From the NCBI GenBank assembly GCA_012521035.1, contig JAAYND010000303.1, forward strand, positions 1 to 5,970: a stretch of DNA of 5,970 nucleotides, written 5' to 3'. This stretch comes from Methanomicrobiales archaeon (GTDB lineage: Archaea; Halobacteriota; Methanomicrobia; Methanomicrobiales; Methanoculleaceae). Each line of letters begins with the position of its first letter. Within the stretch, counting starts at the first letter, position 1. This document shows, in pieces, positions 1 to 5,527 of the stretch. The translations under genes and the position numbers were made by a program. A model generated the notes under the pieces. That model was given only the letters and a program-made list of their open reading frames with translations. It was not told the origin of the DNA and made no database searches.

Positions 1-1354
1 CCTGGAGGTCCCGGCGCGACATCTCACCGTCGAGGGCCGCGATGATCTGCATGACTTCCGTGGTAACTTCCGTGGTAACTTCCGTGGTAACTTCCGTGGT
101 AACTTCCGTGGTGACTTCCGTGGTAACTTCCGTGGTGACTTCCGTGGTGACTTCCGTGGTGACTTCCGTGGTAACTTCCGTGGTAACTTCCGTGGTAAAG
201 AATGTCAGGGTGACGCCGCGTTCATCCTCTGACCACCGGGGTAGCGGCAGGCCGCGTTCGGTGCAGGCCCTCTGGATCAGGATGCTGCCCCGGCCAATCT
301 TTTCCATATATCCGCGTAGGTACAGCACATGTGCGATATCCGGATTGCGCAGAACAGACAGTGTCCCCGCCTTGAGTTTTTCAGGTGTCACACCTTCCGG
401 AAACCTCCCCGTGTTTGAGATCTCCAGGCGCCCCGGGTAGATGTGGACGACAATTCCGCCGGAAAAATCACTGTAATCGCGGTGAGCAAATGCGTTGACC
501 AGTCCCTCCCTGATGGCGCCCGGGGGGTAGAGGGGTTCATCCCGACGCCTGAGTTCGCCGGACCTGAACTGTGATGTCGTCCGGGTATTCCTCATGATAA
601 AGGAGTACACATCTTCCAGTACCGACACCAGCGGCCCCTCAAAGGACTTCATGTCCTGGTACGTATCATCAGTTCTGTCCGCCCGGGAGACCACTGCCCG
701 GACACGGCTCTGTGGATAACGAACAGCGGGATTGGCTCCGAAGAGAAGATCGCCGCCGTTCGTCAGGCGGCCATACCTGGAGACCGAGAGATCTTCAAGG
801 ATTGCAACGGGATTGCTACTGTCCCGGAACCGGAACCTCCCTGATGCAGCCACTTCTTTCAGGGTAGACTGGATCTCCGCAAGATCCAGATCTTCACTCA
901 TATCCGCAGAAGAAAAGCGGCGCTCCCACCGTTCAGGCTCCACCTGCTTGCGGAGCACCATATCACGGATGGTCTCGATATCCGCCTTCCGCGTGATCTC
1001 GCCTGTACGAAGGTAGATGGTATTCTCAAATGCGTATGGCAGATCTTTGCCGGCCGGCACTTCAATGACAAGCAGGGTTTTACCCTCAATCTCGTGTGCC
1101 TGAACCGGGACCAGTGCGCCAGGGGAGAGAGCCTGTTGTAACTCCTGTTCGAGGCTTTTTTCCATAGCATCAGGATCCTCAATGCCGGCGACTCTACCCT
1201 GCTCATCCACACCGCAGACAACGTATCCTCCCGAAGTGTTCAGAAAGCCACAGACTGCCGGGCCGATGATACCGAGGTTTCTGCAGTCGGGTAAAATTTC
1301 AATATCCGGCCCTTCTCCAAGAGATAGTATCTCGCGAATGGCTTTCGCCTTCAT
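1..1354 (-). CDS. AlbA_2 (Schlafen-like) / GHKL-type ATPase domain protein, C-terminus beyond window
   Basis: Reads in one frame from ATG at 1354 to the left edge (451 full codons), so the 3' end is missing. Residues about 10-135 fit the AlbA_2 fold (FLNTSGGYVVCGVDEQGRVAGI at 37-58, split here as FLNTSGG and VVCGVDEQGRVAGI). Residues about 190-385 fit the RecG-like HATPase_c_4 domain: N-box-like IREGLVNAFAHRDY (281-294), EISNTGRFPEGV (311-322) and YMEKIGRGSILI (350-360). Twelve TTEV repeats follow (387-434), then MQIIAALDGEMSRRDLQ, which resembles the start of the usual C-terminal winged helix. Proteins of this family are often labelled transcriptional regulator or RecG-like helicase; no helicase motifs are visible, so a nucleic-acid-binding ATPase is the safer description. 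The start overlaps the DUF4062 stop as ATGA and has a GAGGTGA site six bases upstream, which implies translational coupling. Function in defence is inferred from its neighbours. Confidence 0.93.
   Translation of the reverse strand, partial: MKAKAIREILSLGEGPDIEILPDCRNLGIIGPAVCGFLNTSGGYVVCGVDEQGRVAGIEDPDAMEKSLEQELQQALSPGALVPVQAHEIEGKTLLVIEVPAGKDLPYAFENTIYLRTGEITRKADIETIRDMVLRKQVEPERWERRFSSADMSEDLDLAEIQSTLKEVAASGRFRFRDSSNPVAILEDLSVSRYGRLTNGGDLLFGANPAVRYPQSRVRAVVSRADRTDDTYQDMKSFEGPLVSVLEDVYSFIMRNTRTTSQFRSGELRRRDEPLYPPGAIREGLVNAFAHRDYSDFSGGIVVHIYPGRLEISNTGRFPEGVTPEKLKAGTLSVLRNPDIAHVLYLRGYMEKIGRGSILIQRACTERGLPLPRWSEDERGVTLTFFTTEVTTEVTTEVTTEVTTEVTTEVTTEVTTEVTTEVTTEVTTEVTTEVMQIIAALDGEMSRRDLQ
53..196 (-). 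repeat. 12 x 12-base in-frame tandem repeat coding (TTEV)12
   Basis: Twelve contiguous copies of a 12-base unit (coding strand ACCACGGAAGTY) give twelve exact TTEV repeats, residues 387-434 of the AlbA_2/ATPase protein. The units are identical except for the last base of the Val codon. In coding order the Val codons end T,T,C,C,C,T,C,T,T,T,T,C. Since the unit is a multiple of three, gain or loss of copies keeps the frame and changes only the length of the linker between the ATPase domain and the C-terminal region. Confidence 0.98.
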
Positions 1355-2022
1355 GGTCGGTCACCTCTGCCCTGGATTGCGCGGGAGAGATGATCGCTAT
1401 CCTGGAAGTTCTCCTGCACAAACGCTTCGACTTCCTGGTAACGCGAAAATTGCGCGGTTGCAAAGAGGGCTGCATCATCATCAGATCTGAACGCCTGAAC
1501 CCAGTTGCCCTTCCGCTCTTGCAGGGGTTTCTCAGAAAGTATGGCCTCCTCGTACATATCGATGACCCGGAGATCGTCCATGATCCGGTTCTTTGCAAGG
1601 GGGAGTTTTCTTCGTCCTGCCTCTCCCCTATGGCCGATATGATTCAGGAGCTGCCGGGCAAAAACGACATGGTCGTGGACAAGGAGCCAGCGTGGCTTGT
1701 TCAGCGCGATGGCTCGCTTCAACTCCTGATGGGTAATGGACAATCCGTCTCCATCCCTCCCGCTGCCATAATGGGGGGTGATCAAACCGAGAAACAGATC
1801 GCAGTTCTCTGTCGCCGCGATGCAGTTTTCGAAAGCGGAGCGGTTCGAAAAGACTGGAACGGTTCCCTTGTGAGACATCCAGACCTCATAGCCGAACGCA
1901 GTCAGGAGCGTATAGATCCGATCCAGTAGTTCTTCGATGCCGTACACTGTAGAGGAAACCATAATCGTGAGTTTCTGGTTGTCCTGCGGCATCGCCTCTT
2001 CGTTCACGTCATCCTCTCTCAT
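1351..2022 (-). CDS. DUF4062 domain protein, stand-alone form
   Basis: About 223 residues from ATG at 2022, nearly all a single DUF4062 domain. Visible hallmarks are KLTIMVSSTVYGIEE near residue 17, GYEVWMSHKGTVPVFSNR, the acidic-glycine segment CDLFLGLITPHYGSG (74-88), SITHQELKRAI with Glu100, KPRWLLVHDHVVFAR, and ATAQFSRYQEVE (188-199). DUF4062 has no established biochemical role. From memory it is a Rossmann-like, TIR-like domain that often heads larger NTPase proteins; here it stands alone. The chosen start is one base after the HNH stop and has GGGAGGT 11 bases upstream. An internal ATG at 1992 is also possible and begins closer to the conserved domain. The frame stays open upstream to an ATG at 2088, but that would lie inside the HNH gene. 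The stop overlaps the next start, so the three genes appear co-expressed. Confidence 0.92.
   Translation of the reverse strand: MREDDVNEEAMPQDNQKLTIMVSSTVYGIEELLDRIYTLLTAFGYEVWMSHKGTVPVFSNRSAFENCIAATENCDLFLGLITPHYGSGRDGDGLSITHQELKRAIALNKPRWLLVHDHVVFARQLLNHIGHRGEAGRRKLPLAKNRIMDDLRVIDMYEEAILSEKPLQERKGNWVQAFRSDDDAALFATAQFSRYQEVEAFVQENFQDSDHLSRAIQGRGDRP
1361..1367 (-). promoter_or_regulatory. Ribosome binding site of the AlbA_2/ATPase gene
   Basis: GAGGTGA on the minus strand, six bases before the ATG at 1354 and inside the last codons of the DUF4062 gene. It matches the archaeal anti-Shine-Dalgarno complement and supports the start that overlaps the upstream stop codon (ATGA, 1354-1351). Confidence 0.75.
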
Positions 2023-2023
2023 T

Positions 2024-3004
2024 TTACCCAAATACCTCCCGCCTGTGATATTCGAGATACTTACAGTGGCTCTCTTCCACTCTCTCAAGCTTCATTCCAG
2101 AGTGAATCCCGAGCTTATTCCTGCTGTCGTTGCTCAACTTATCACTAATGAGTATCTCTCCGCTATTATCAAAACTGATGTAGCCTCTATCAAAAGCGCT
2201 GTCCAGATTCGGGGCAAGCAACAACCCATTATAGATATCAAGACGTTCTGTATTGTCGGAGTCTCGCCAGGGCTTGATATGCGATGCCCTTAACAGATCA
2301 ATCGAATCGCATCCCGTAACGGCACATTTCTTCCAATAATTTATCAGGCGGGAACGAAACTCTCCCTGGCCTATACGGCTCAGTATTAGCGATTCGCGTT
2401 CGGTCTTAGACAGGTTCTTGTAGGTTCTCTCAAACTCCCTGAGATCGTCGACGGCATTGGTTTCTGGTTTGGCACCGTAATCCGGGTAGGGGATGCTTCG
2501 CTCAAGTTCGCTACTGATGTATGCCAGGAGTTCAGGGCTGTGGTTTCTCTGGCTGGGCCCTCTTAATTGGTTACATTCGCCGGCAGTTTTCTTTATGTGC
2601 TCAAAGTGAAGACCGCGTATCACCGGCCAGATATCCAAGCTATCCTTTGACGGGATATAGTACCCGTTCCTCGATGGTACTCGCTGATATTCGGCCCAGT
2701 CACCTTCACCCCAGCGCCATGCCTCGCTCGCTTCTAACAGGTTCTGTGCATCTTTCCTCTCATCCAGGAGTTGCTTATCAAGAGATAGCCACAGCCCCTC
2801 CTTGTGAATTGTAAAGACGATCAAATTGCCGACCAGAAGCCGGACGCGATCGCTACGACAGTACACTCCCCACTTCTTCTTCCCATATGAGTTGGCTTCA
2901 ATAAGCGATTCTACAAACAACGATAAGCAGGTCTTCCTGTATTCTTCATCGGGTAAGAGTGACGATATGGCCTGTTCGATCTGATTCGCATCTAACTTCT
3001 TCAT
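2024..3004 (-). CDS. HNH endonuclease, HNH_2-type C-terminal domain
   Basis: 326 residues from ATG at 3004. The C-terminal third is a clear HNH_2 domain: GQGEFRSRLINYW, then CAVTGC (Cys227 and Cys232), ASHIKPW with His242, YNGLLLAPNLDSAFDRG with Asn259, and GYISFDNSGEILIS. These are the ββα-metal nuclease residues expected of the family, so DNA cleavage is likely. The first 200 residues (including KKWGVYCRSDRVRLLVGNL and an aromatic WRWGEGDWAEY stretch) form a domain I do not recognise, which may provide target recognition. Similar proteins are usually annotated as HNH endonuclease, sometimes as putative restriction enzymes. The start was chosen over an in-frame ATG at 3031 because GGAGGG lies six bases upstream. 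Hand counts on sampled 60-base lines give roughly 42-47% GC here against 55% or more in neighbours, suggesting recent acquisition. Confidence 0.92.
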   Translation of the reverse strand: MKKLDANQIEQAISSLLPDEEYRKTCLSLFVESLIEANSYGKKKWGVYCRSDRVRLLVGNLIVFTIHKEGLWLSLDKQLLDERKDAQNLLEASEAWRWGEGDWAEYQRVPSRNGYYIPSKDSLDIWPVIRGLHFEHIKKTAGECNQLRGPSQRNHSPELLAYISSELERSIPYPDYGAKPETNAVDDLREFERTYKNLSKTERESLILSRIGQGEFRSRLINYWKKCAVTGCDSIDLLRASHIKPWRDSDNTERLDIYNGLLLAPNLDSAFDRGYISFDNSGEILISDKLSNDSRNKLGIHSGMKLERVEESHCKYLEYHRREVFG

Positions 3005-3010
3005 AAGATC

Positions 3011-3016
3011 CCCTCC
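3011..3016 (-). promoter_or_regulatory. Ribosome binding site of the HNH gene
   Basis: GGAGGG on the minus strand, six bases before the ATG at 3004. It decides between this start and the in-frame ATG at 3031, which has no comparable site. Confidence 0.7.
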
Positions 3017-3054
3017 ATGGCCCCCGGTCAACGCGGGCCTGCGTTCAGGATTGC

Positions 3055-3061
3055 TCTATAC
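3055..3061 (-). promoter_or_regulatory. Possible TATA box of the HNH/DUF4062/AlbA_2 operon
   Basis: The minus strand reads GTATAGA here, just after the ancestral hsdR stop at 3069. Archaeal spacing of about 25 bases would put the transcription start near 3032 and leave a leader of about 28 bases carrying the GGAGGG site. No other A/T-rich element lies in the gap. The match is short, so this is tentative. Confidence 0.3.
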
Positions 3062-3068
3062 CCCTGGC

Positions 3069-3912
3069 TCAAGGGGGAGCCGGCCCCTCCTCGTAGAACG
3101 GTGGCGGGAACGTGGGATAAGCCCGGTATGCGGCGATAGACATCCTTCGCCCTCACCAGTACGCCATCCTCGGTATACCGATCCACCGGCAGCCCGACCG
3201 AGCTGCTCCACAGGATATCATGGATCGTAAGCCTGCCGGCGTCCCGGGTGGCTTCTTCCTCGTGCCAGCGATCGACGTGGAGCCTCTCTGCATTGAGGGT
3301 CGCGAGCAGGCCGGCGGCTACCCTGGACGAACGCGCTCCACGATCCGCAGGCCGGGTCAAGAGCATTAGCGATGAGCGAGACCGGTGTGAAGAACTCGCT
3401 GGCATCGTGGGCTTTCTGATCAGCGAACCGGGTAAGGAGATACTCATAGATGCGGCCAGAGAGATCGCTGGAGATCTGTTTGAGATCACCCGGGTTGGGC
3501 GTGCGGGGGAGCTGACCAGAAGCGGCGTTATCAAGTTCCTGGCGCTCGCTCCGGGGAGAGTTTTGCAGTCGCTCTCGATAGGCTTCATCACCTTGATTAT
3601 GGCCCGGGCACGGTCGCCGTTACCGCTGAGGCCGACCTGGCAGTCAGACACCGCCTCCGATTGCAGGTAGATTGTGCTCTTCTGCGAGGAGTCCTCCTCT
3701 CTCAACGGTCGGATCCTGCCGCCGCGTCCCGGGAGGCCGGCCTCGATCTCACTCCTGATCGCGAAGGAACTGCTGTATGCGTGCTGGAGATATATCAGGC
3801 CCATGACAGGCAGGAAGTACTCGTTGCTTGCGTGGTCCGGGTTCGCCCGCAGTCTGTCCATGGTGTTCCAGAGTTGTCTCTCGATTCCTTCGATCTGTTC
3901 CAGTTGTGCCAT
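3069..3912 (-). pseudogene. Type I restriction-modification remnant: HsdM N-terminus joined to HsdR C-terminus
   Basis: From ATG at 3912 the first ~100 residues are a typical HsdM N-terminus (IERQLWNTMDRLRAN, SNEYFLPVMGLIYLQHAYS, RAIIKVMKPIES). Near 3553 the homology moves to another frame: RQELDNAASGQLPRT, SGRIYEYLLTRFADQKA, then EFFTPVSLIANALDPACGS. In an intact N6-adenine methylase the last stretch is longer between FTPVSL and DPACGSGG, so small in-frame deletions have removed residues near the AdoMet site, and no NPPF motif follows. At about 3320-3340 the sequence switches to what I read as the HsdR C-terminus (LLATLNAERLHVDRW, TIHDILW, GLPVDRYTEDGVLVRAKDVY). A further shift near 3131 gives AYRAYPTFPPPFYEEGPAPP and a stop at 3069. 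In the original frame an open reading continues to 3028 but is shifted out of homology. The HsdM part is secure; the HsdR part rests on remembered family patterns. No function is expected. Confidence 0.85.
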
Positions 3913-3960
3913 CTTTTGAGTCCTTGTGCTGTGAGGGGTATCGGTGGTGAGTGTTTGGGG

Positions 3961-3970
3961 TTTATGTATG
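3961..3970 (-). promoter_or_regulatory. Possible TATA box of the former hsdM gene
   Basis: The minus strand reads CATACATAAA, an A/T-rich run in GC-rich surroundings, centred about 54 bases before the hsdM ATG at 3912. A start about 25 bases downstream would leave a leader of about 27 bases with AAGGA before the ATG. Tentative. Confidence 0.3.
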
Positions 3971-4091
3971 CCGGCCCGGGCGTCGCGCAGTGGTACGCTG
4001 ATTTGGGGATATCTGCCATGGACATACGTTACTTTGTCAGAACGTCCGTGCAGATGCTCATAAGCCTTACTATTTGGGTGTCTTCGGTTGT

Positions 4092-4129
4092 GCCGGCCCC
4101 CGGGTGGTTGTTCCCGGGGCGGGGCCGGC
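4092..4129. repeat. GC-rich inverted repeat (hairpin) with a 4-base bulge
   Basis: Left arm GCCGGCCCC plus CGGG (4092-4104), 8-base loop TGGTTGTT, right arm CCCG (4113-4116), bulge GGGC (4117-4120), then GGGGCCGGC (4121-4129). All 13 arm bases pair. No T-run follows on either strand, so it does not look like a standard terminator. It could be a protein-binding site or an mRNA structure in the leader of the MNT/HEPN transcript. Confidence 0.7.
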
Positions 4130-4148
4130 CGGGAGCCTGAGTATGGGG

Positions 4149-4160
4149 TATGCCGGCATA
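4149..4160. repeat. Perfect 12-base palindrome TATGCCGGCATA
   Basis: Self-complementary 12-mer about 114 bases before the MNT start. Could be an operator for the toxin-antitoxin remnant, but chance occurrence in GC-rich DNA is possible; part of the core (TATGCCGGC) recurs at 3967-3975. Confidence 0.4.
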
Positions 4161-4273
4161 GGTCCCCTGCGGAGCTCCTCCACCGACCGGAAGAGGATCG
4201 GGTCTCTCGCGCACTGCGGCAACCCGGAGAAAAGCGTTATCCTGATCGAGGCGCAACGAAGGCGCGGTGCAGC

Positions 4274-4567
4274 ATGCTTACGGCTGAGAACATCATCGGA
4301 ATGCTTGCAGATCACCGGGAGCAGATCCGGGGACCAGGTGTCCGGCGGATTGGCATCTCTGGATCCTTTGTCCGGGGTGAGGAGAGCGACATTGGTATCC
4401 TTATCGAGTTTGAGGAGAGGTGGTGTTCCTTCGATACGTACATGGATCTCAAGTTCTTCCTTGAGGATCTCTCTGGAAGGAATGTCGACCTCACCGATCG
4501 TGATACCATAAAGCCAGGTCTCGCGCCTTATATCCTCACGAGTGTCAGGTATGCCCCGGGAGTATAA
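4274..4567 (+). CDS. MNT-type minimal nucleotidyltransferase (MntA-like antitoxin), degenerate active site
   Basis: 97 residues, a normal length for the family. MntA proteins are small polymerase-beta-fold nucleotidyltransferases that modify and silence HEPN toxins (HepT). Visible here: VRRIGISGSFVRGE with the GS motif (Gly30-Ser31), then SDIGIL, then FDTYMDLKFFLEDLSGRNVDL with the third acidic residue Asp72, and KPGLAPYILTSVRY, a common ending. Active members read S-D-x-D; here the second Asp is Gly41 (GGT, one base from GAT), and several residues usual between RGE and SD are missing. The fold may survive, but AMP transfer is unlikely. The ribosome site is weak (GGTG four bases before ATG). 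The last 17 bases overlap the start of the hepT remnant, the usual gene order for this pair. Confidence 0.85.
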   Translation: MLTAENIIGMLADHREQIRGPGVRRIGISGSFVRGEESDIGILIEFEERWCSFDTYMDLKFFLEDLSGRNVDLTDRDTIKPGLAPYILTSVRYAPGV

Positions 4568-4673
4568 CCTCTACCTCCTGGATACCCTTGAGGCCATTGA
4601 GAGGATTGAGCGGTACGCCCAGAGGGATGGGCTACGAGGAGTTCATAGAGAAGACCCATACAGGATGGTGTGA
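4551..4673 (+). pseudogene. HEPN toxin (HepT-like) remnant, frameshifted and truncated
   Basis: ATG at 4551 inside the MNT gene starts MPREYNLYLLDTLEAIERIERY, the standard first helix of HepT-type HEPN proteins. After that the frame drifts and ends at TGA 4671-4673 after 40 codons. Removing one base near 4622-4624 restores the family continuation as RYAQ then GMGYEEFIEK, so a single-base insertion broke the gene. Beyond that Lys even the restored frame loses similarity, so the second half, including the RNase motif (R-x4-6-H) and the RNxEVIGEA-like helix, is absent. Family members are about 110-120 residues; only about 35 are recognisable. No toxin activity is expected. Confidence 0.85.
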
Positions 4674-4999
4674 CCCGGAATCTCATGTACACACCCACCC
4701 AATCCTGCCCACCGGGCTCACCCCACTCAACAGCCCGGGCCCCGGACCCCATGATCTTTCTGCAAAAACCCCGGCTGGAGGCCTCCGGCGCTCTTCTCCC
4801 CTCAGCAGGACGATACACCACCCGGCCGGCCTGCCCCCTCCGCATCGGCCCCCCGGGCCCACAGGCGATGCCGGCGAACCAGAAGGCCTCTCATCCCGTG
4901 TCCCGGCCGATCTACCGGCCTCGTCATCACTCTGCCGGGCCACATCTCCCACAAAGTCTCCGGGAGCGATCGCTGGCTATATCATCCTGTGATCGTCTT
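4674..4999. other. GC-rich spacer without recognisable gene
   Basis: Frames are open on both strands because stops are rare in this composition, but the translations are Pro/Gly/Arg rich and match no family I know. It has several short self-complementary pieces: GGAGGCCTCC near 4787, and CCGCATCG at about 4840 facing CGATGCCGG at about 4866. It occupies the place where the rest of hepT would be expected, so it is probably replacement or decayed DNA. Confidence 0.5.
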
Positions 5000-5025
5000 T
5001 CTGGAGACCAGATCTTCTTTTATTT
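5000..5025 (+). terminator. Hairpin plus T-rich tract, probable terminator
   Basis: TCTGG-AGA-CCAGA (5000-5012) is a perfect 5-base stem with a 3-base loop, followed directly by TCTTCTTTTATTT. It lies on the plus strand between the MNT/HEPN remnant and the convergent DUF488 gene, where a terminator is expected. Archaeal termination relies mainly on the T-rich tract, so this strand and place fit. Confidence 0.55.
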
Positions 5026-5058
5026 ACAACCGTTCACGAATCCCCCCGCACTCCTCGC

Positions 5059-5403
5059 CTACCCCTCCTCGATATACCGCTTCAGCGCCACGGCGTTGTT
5101 GTGCTCCTCGTCTTTGGCGGCGTAGAGGAGTGTGACAACACCCTCATCCCCCTCCTGCCGGAGCCGGGAGAGCGCTTCCTCCTTATCTCGAAGTTCGGCC
5201 CGGTAACGTTCCAGGAACTCCTCCCACTTCGCCGGGTCATGCCCGAACCAGTGCCGCAGCTCGGTCGTCGGTGCAAGCTCTTTCTCCCATTGGTCGACCC
5301 TGGCCTTCTCCTTCGAAAGACCCCTCGGCCAGAGCCTGTCGACGAGAACCCGGAGCCCGTCGTCCTCCGAGGCCTCCTCATAGATCCTCTTTATGCGTAT
5401 CAT
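5059..5403 (-). CDS. DUF488 family protein (YeaO-like)
   Basis: 114 residues, full length and intact. The family signature is clear: MIRIKRIYE, then DGLRVLVDRLWPRGLSKEKARVD (in two parts, GLRVLVDRLWPRG and SKEKARVD), ELAPTTELRHWFGHDPAKW, F-x-x-RYRAEL and VTLLYAAKDEEHNNAVAL near the end. Highly conserved Arg, Trp, His and Asp residues suggest an enzyme or ligand-binding site, but no function is established. No Shine-Dalgarno sequence precedes the ATG; instead a TATA-like element lies about 26 bases upstream, so the mRNA is probably leaderless. It is transcribed alone, divergent from the secreted-protein gene and convergent with the toxin-antitoxin remnant. It shows no decay and is probably resident chromosomal DNA bordering the accessory region. 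Confidence 0.93.
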   Translation of the reverse strand: MIRIKRIYEEASEDDGLRVLVDRLWPRGLSKEKARVDQWEKELAPTTELRHWFGHDPAKWEEFLERYRAELRDKEEALSRLRQEGDEGVVTLLYAAKDEEHNNAVALKRYIEEG

Positions 5404-5407
5404 GTGC

Positions 5408-5424
5408 GGGGGTATGATACCCCC
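5408..5424. promoter_or_regulatory. Perfect 17-base inverted repeat, probable operator of the DUF488 gene
   Basis: GGGGGTAT-G-ATACCCCC: eight paired bases around a central base, four bases before the DUF488 ATG. It fills the space between the putative TATA box (5426-5433) and the predicted transcription start, so a dimeric repressor bound here would block initiation. Confidence 0.6.
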
Positions 5425-5425
5425 C

Positions 5426-5433
5426 TACTTAAA
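5426..5433 (-). promoter_or_regulatory. Putative TATA box of the DUF488 gene
   Basis: Minus strand TTTAAGTA, centred about 26 bases before the A of the ATG at 5403. Normal archaeal spacing puts the transcription start at or next to the start codon, giving a leaderless transcript, in line with the missing ribosome binding site. Confidence 0.5.
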
Positions 5434-5514
5434 CCCTGTCCTCCAGATATTCATGCCATTACAGCGAGGGATATCGGCATCCGACCCTTTCCCAGCGCCC
5501 GAAGGGTGCCCTTG

Positions 5515-5527
5515 CGAAAGGTATATC
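5515..5527 (+). promoter_or_regulatory. Element before the secreted-protein gene: TATA box with BRE, or ribosome site
   Basis: CGAAAGGTATATC can be read two ways. As CGAAA (BRE-like) plus GTATATC (TATA), it would start transcription near 5550, just before ATG 5555. As a ribosome site (AAAGGT), it would serve the in-frame ATG at 5528, five bases on. The first reading fits the signal peptide better. An AAGGG-TG-CCCTT inverted repeat (5502-5513) sits immediately upstream. Confidence 0.4.

Larger units (their letters stand above)
3913..4273. other. Spacer between divergent hsdM remnant and MNT gene; no gene recognised
   Basis: Short open frames cross this stretch on both strands but their translations are low-complexity (Pro, Gly, Arg rich) and match nothing I know. 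It contains a possible promoter for the hsdM remnant, a strong GC-rich hairpin (4092-4129) and a 12-base palindrome (4149-4160). The segment 4141-4273 just before the MNT start remains unexplained. Confidence 0.6.

Noticed and set aside
53..196. Tandem repeats as a CRISPR array or direct-repeat iterons
   Set aside because: Units are 12 bases, contiguous, without spacers, codon-aligned, and vary only at a synonymous base.
42..440. Open plus-strand frame with TSVV repeats
   Set aside because: It is the antisense of the TTEV repeat; the rest shows no family features, while the minus strand carries clear AlbA_2/ATPase motifs.
2022..2088. DUF4062 start at the upstream ATG 2088
   Set aside because: The extra 22 residues would overlap the end of the HNH gene and lie outside the domain; ATG 2022 directly follows the HNH stop and has a GGGAGGT site.
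3248..3670. Plus-strand 140-codon open frame with an apparently helical middle part
   Set aside because: It lies antisense to recognisable HsdM and HsdR segments, and its translation matches no family I know.
4088..4273. N-terminal extension of the MNT protein from ATG 4088
   Set aside because: The added 62 residues include the hairpin region and are Arg/Pro/Gly rich; MNT proteins normally start close to the residue coded at 4274.
4683..4952. Minus-strand GC-rich open frame
   Set aside because: Repetitive Gly/Arg/Pro composition with no recognisable motif and no ribosome site; open because stops are rare in this GC-rich DNA.
4588..4992. Plus-strand open frame of 134 codons as a separate gene
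   Set aside because: Only about 10 codons (GMGYEEFIEK) are meaningful, as the frameshifted continuation of hepT; the rest is compositional.
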